Source: Botryllus schlosseri (lineage: Eukaryota; Chordata; Ascidiacea; Stolidobranchia; Styelidae). Taken from it: a stretch of DNA of 30,609 nt. Below the pieces are notes generated by a model, which was given only the letters and a program-made list of their open reading frames with translations, had not been told where the DNA came from and ran no database searches. Both the position numbers and the translations under genes were made by a program. Shown piece by piece: positions 29,880 to 30,609 of the stretch. The stretch spans positions 1-30,609 of the forward strand of contig ATSW01004526.1 in the NCBI GenBank assembly GCA_000444245.1, in the 5' to 3' direction. Each line of letters starts with the position of its first letter. Positions within the stretch are counted from its first letter, which is position 1.

Positions 29880-30609
29880 TAGGGATGGTGTGAACCTCTG
29901 AAAGGTTCAGGTTCGTGTGAACGCGAACCTTTTTGAAAGGTTCTGTGTGAACACGAACGTGAACCTCGTGACGTCACGTGACGTCATATTGCTAATTCCA
30001 ACCCTTTCTTTCAATAAAGTGATAGCCTAATATGCCCTATATTAATGTACGTACATGTACTTATTGTACACGATACCTAGCGAAGATTCGGCCCACATAA
30101 TGCCACAATGCTGAAGTACATATCGGCGTTTTAAACGTCGCTAAATGTATCAACCGCGGTATTCAAAGGATATAATAATTGCATAAAATCAGTACATTCC
30201 GTCGCTTTGCCAACAATTTCGACGAGGACTTACCAAGGAATATAAGCTTAAGCCGTAACGGTCTTAGCCAGACCGGACAATGTGTTCGGAGTCTTGAGTA
30301 TTGCTACATTGATATTGAGCAGAGTGTACAACGGGTTTCTATACTCGCTACCGATACCACAAACAACAAGTTATGCAGCAGTAGCACGCACCTTAATAGC
30401 ACGGATTTGGTTTTAATGATACAGTAAAGATATGAAGTCAAGATTGACCCCGTACGCCCGTTCGATTTTTTACATCAGAAGACGATATCAATGTCATTGA
30501 TTGGTTGAATAAGCATCATTCGCTGACTACGTATATCGCTCGTGATGTTGTGTGATTGCGGGTCAAGCTCACAGCAGAGAGTCACTAAATATTCACAAAC
30601 GGAAAGCTG
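29880..30609 (+). mobile_element. Second copy of the 1548-2194 hAT-like element, running off the window
   Basis: The intact left tip is TAGGGATGGTGTGAACC at 29880. It aligns with the first copy through the CRE palindrome (29969-29986), CCAGACCGGACAATGT (near 30270), ATTGCTACATTGA (near 30300) and GGTCAAGCTCACAG..CAAATATTCACAAACGG (near 30562). Interior spacing is longer here (about 730 bases to a point reached after about 360 in copy 1), so one copy carries an insertion or the other a deletion. The right end lies outside the window. The 8 bases before it are GTAGCAAC. Confidence 0.8.
29969..29986. promoter_or_regulatory. CRE/E-box palindrome in the second element copy
   Basis: Identical 18-base TGACGTCACGTGACGTCA palindrome to that at 1637-1654, although surrounding sequence differs between the copies. 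Confidence 0.5.

Noticed and set aside
1-30609. CRISPR array, operon or other prokaryotic system
   Set aside because: No regularly spaced identical repeats and no gene clusters with ribosome binding sites. SINEs, hAT-like MITEs and AATAAA signals point to a eukaryote.

Overview
This is animal-type nuclear DNA. It is AT-rich and CpG-containing, has no operon structure and no long uninterrupted gene, and is full of short non-autonomous DNA transposons with 8-bp target duplications and tRNA-derived SINEs. The style fits a compact, repeat-rich invertebrate genome; a marine deuterostome such as an ascidian is only a guess. I see no rRNA, no functional tRNA, no CRISPR array and no virus-like element. 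A short N run lies near 11.32 kb, with isolated Ns at 12.42-12.60 kb.

The main content is a three-member gene family that I do not recognise by name. Copy A (10211-10901, +) carries a frameshift. Copy B (18968-19915, +) is open for 315 codons. Copy C (25662-26315, -) is open for 217 codons. All three have a hydrophobic N-terminal segment ending in Y(T/S)AP, the block EPFRHxS(I/V)A, Y(I/V)ISRR, an N-x-T sequon, then W-T-x-N-C-R-x-H-V, and a hydrophobic C-terminal segment. The His and Cys are 86 residues apart in both B and C. A His in a 'HxSI' strand followed by an 'NCxxHV' helix start is the layout of circularly permuted papain-like folds (PPPDE/DeSI and LRAT/PLAAT families). My reading is a divergent, membrane-anchored papain-fold enzyme family expanded locally; the fold call is inference.

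Layout: 0-8.5 kb is repeat-derived. It has a hAT-like tip at 349, a direct duplication near 1.0/1.3 kb, a 647-bp hAT-like element at 1548-2194, short duplications at 3.1/4.1 kb, a repeat-core-repeat structure at 4.82-5.45 kb with a second core at 6.82-7.14 kb, a SINE at 5.87 kb and microsatellites at 7.2-7.6 kb. 8.5-9.7 kb holds a hAT-like element with internal palindromes and the end of another. Copy A follows. 12.37-14.17 kb is a nested insertion with a perfect 8-bp target duplication. 15.57-17.43 kb holds hAT-like ends. 18.1-20.2 kb holds copy B with two small membrane-type reading frames pointing away from it. 20.6-24.3 kb has further small elements. 24.65-25.54 kb is a repeat cluster enclosing a reverse-strand SINE. 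Copy C lies at 25.7-26.3 kb with a strong hairpin upstream. 27.2-27.8 kb has a TATA box, an ORF and an AATAAA signal. 28.7-29.8 kb is an inverted-repeat element with a large fold-back inside it. The window ends inside a second copy of the element seen at 1.5 kb.
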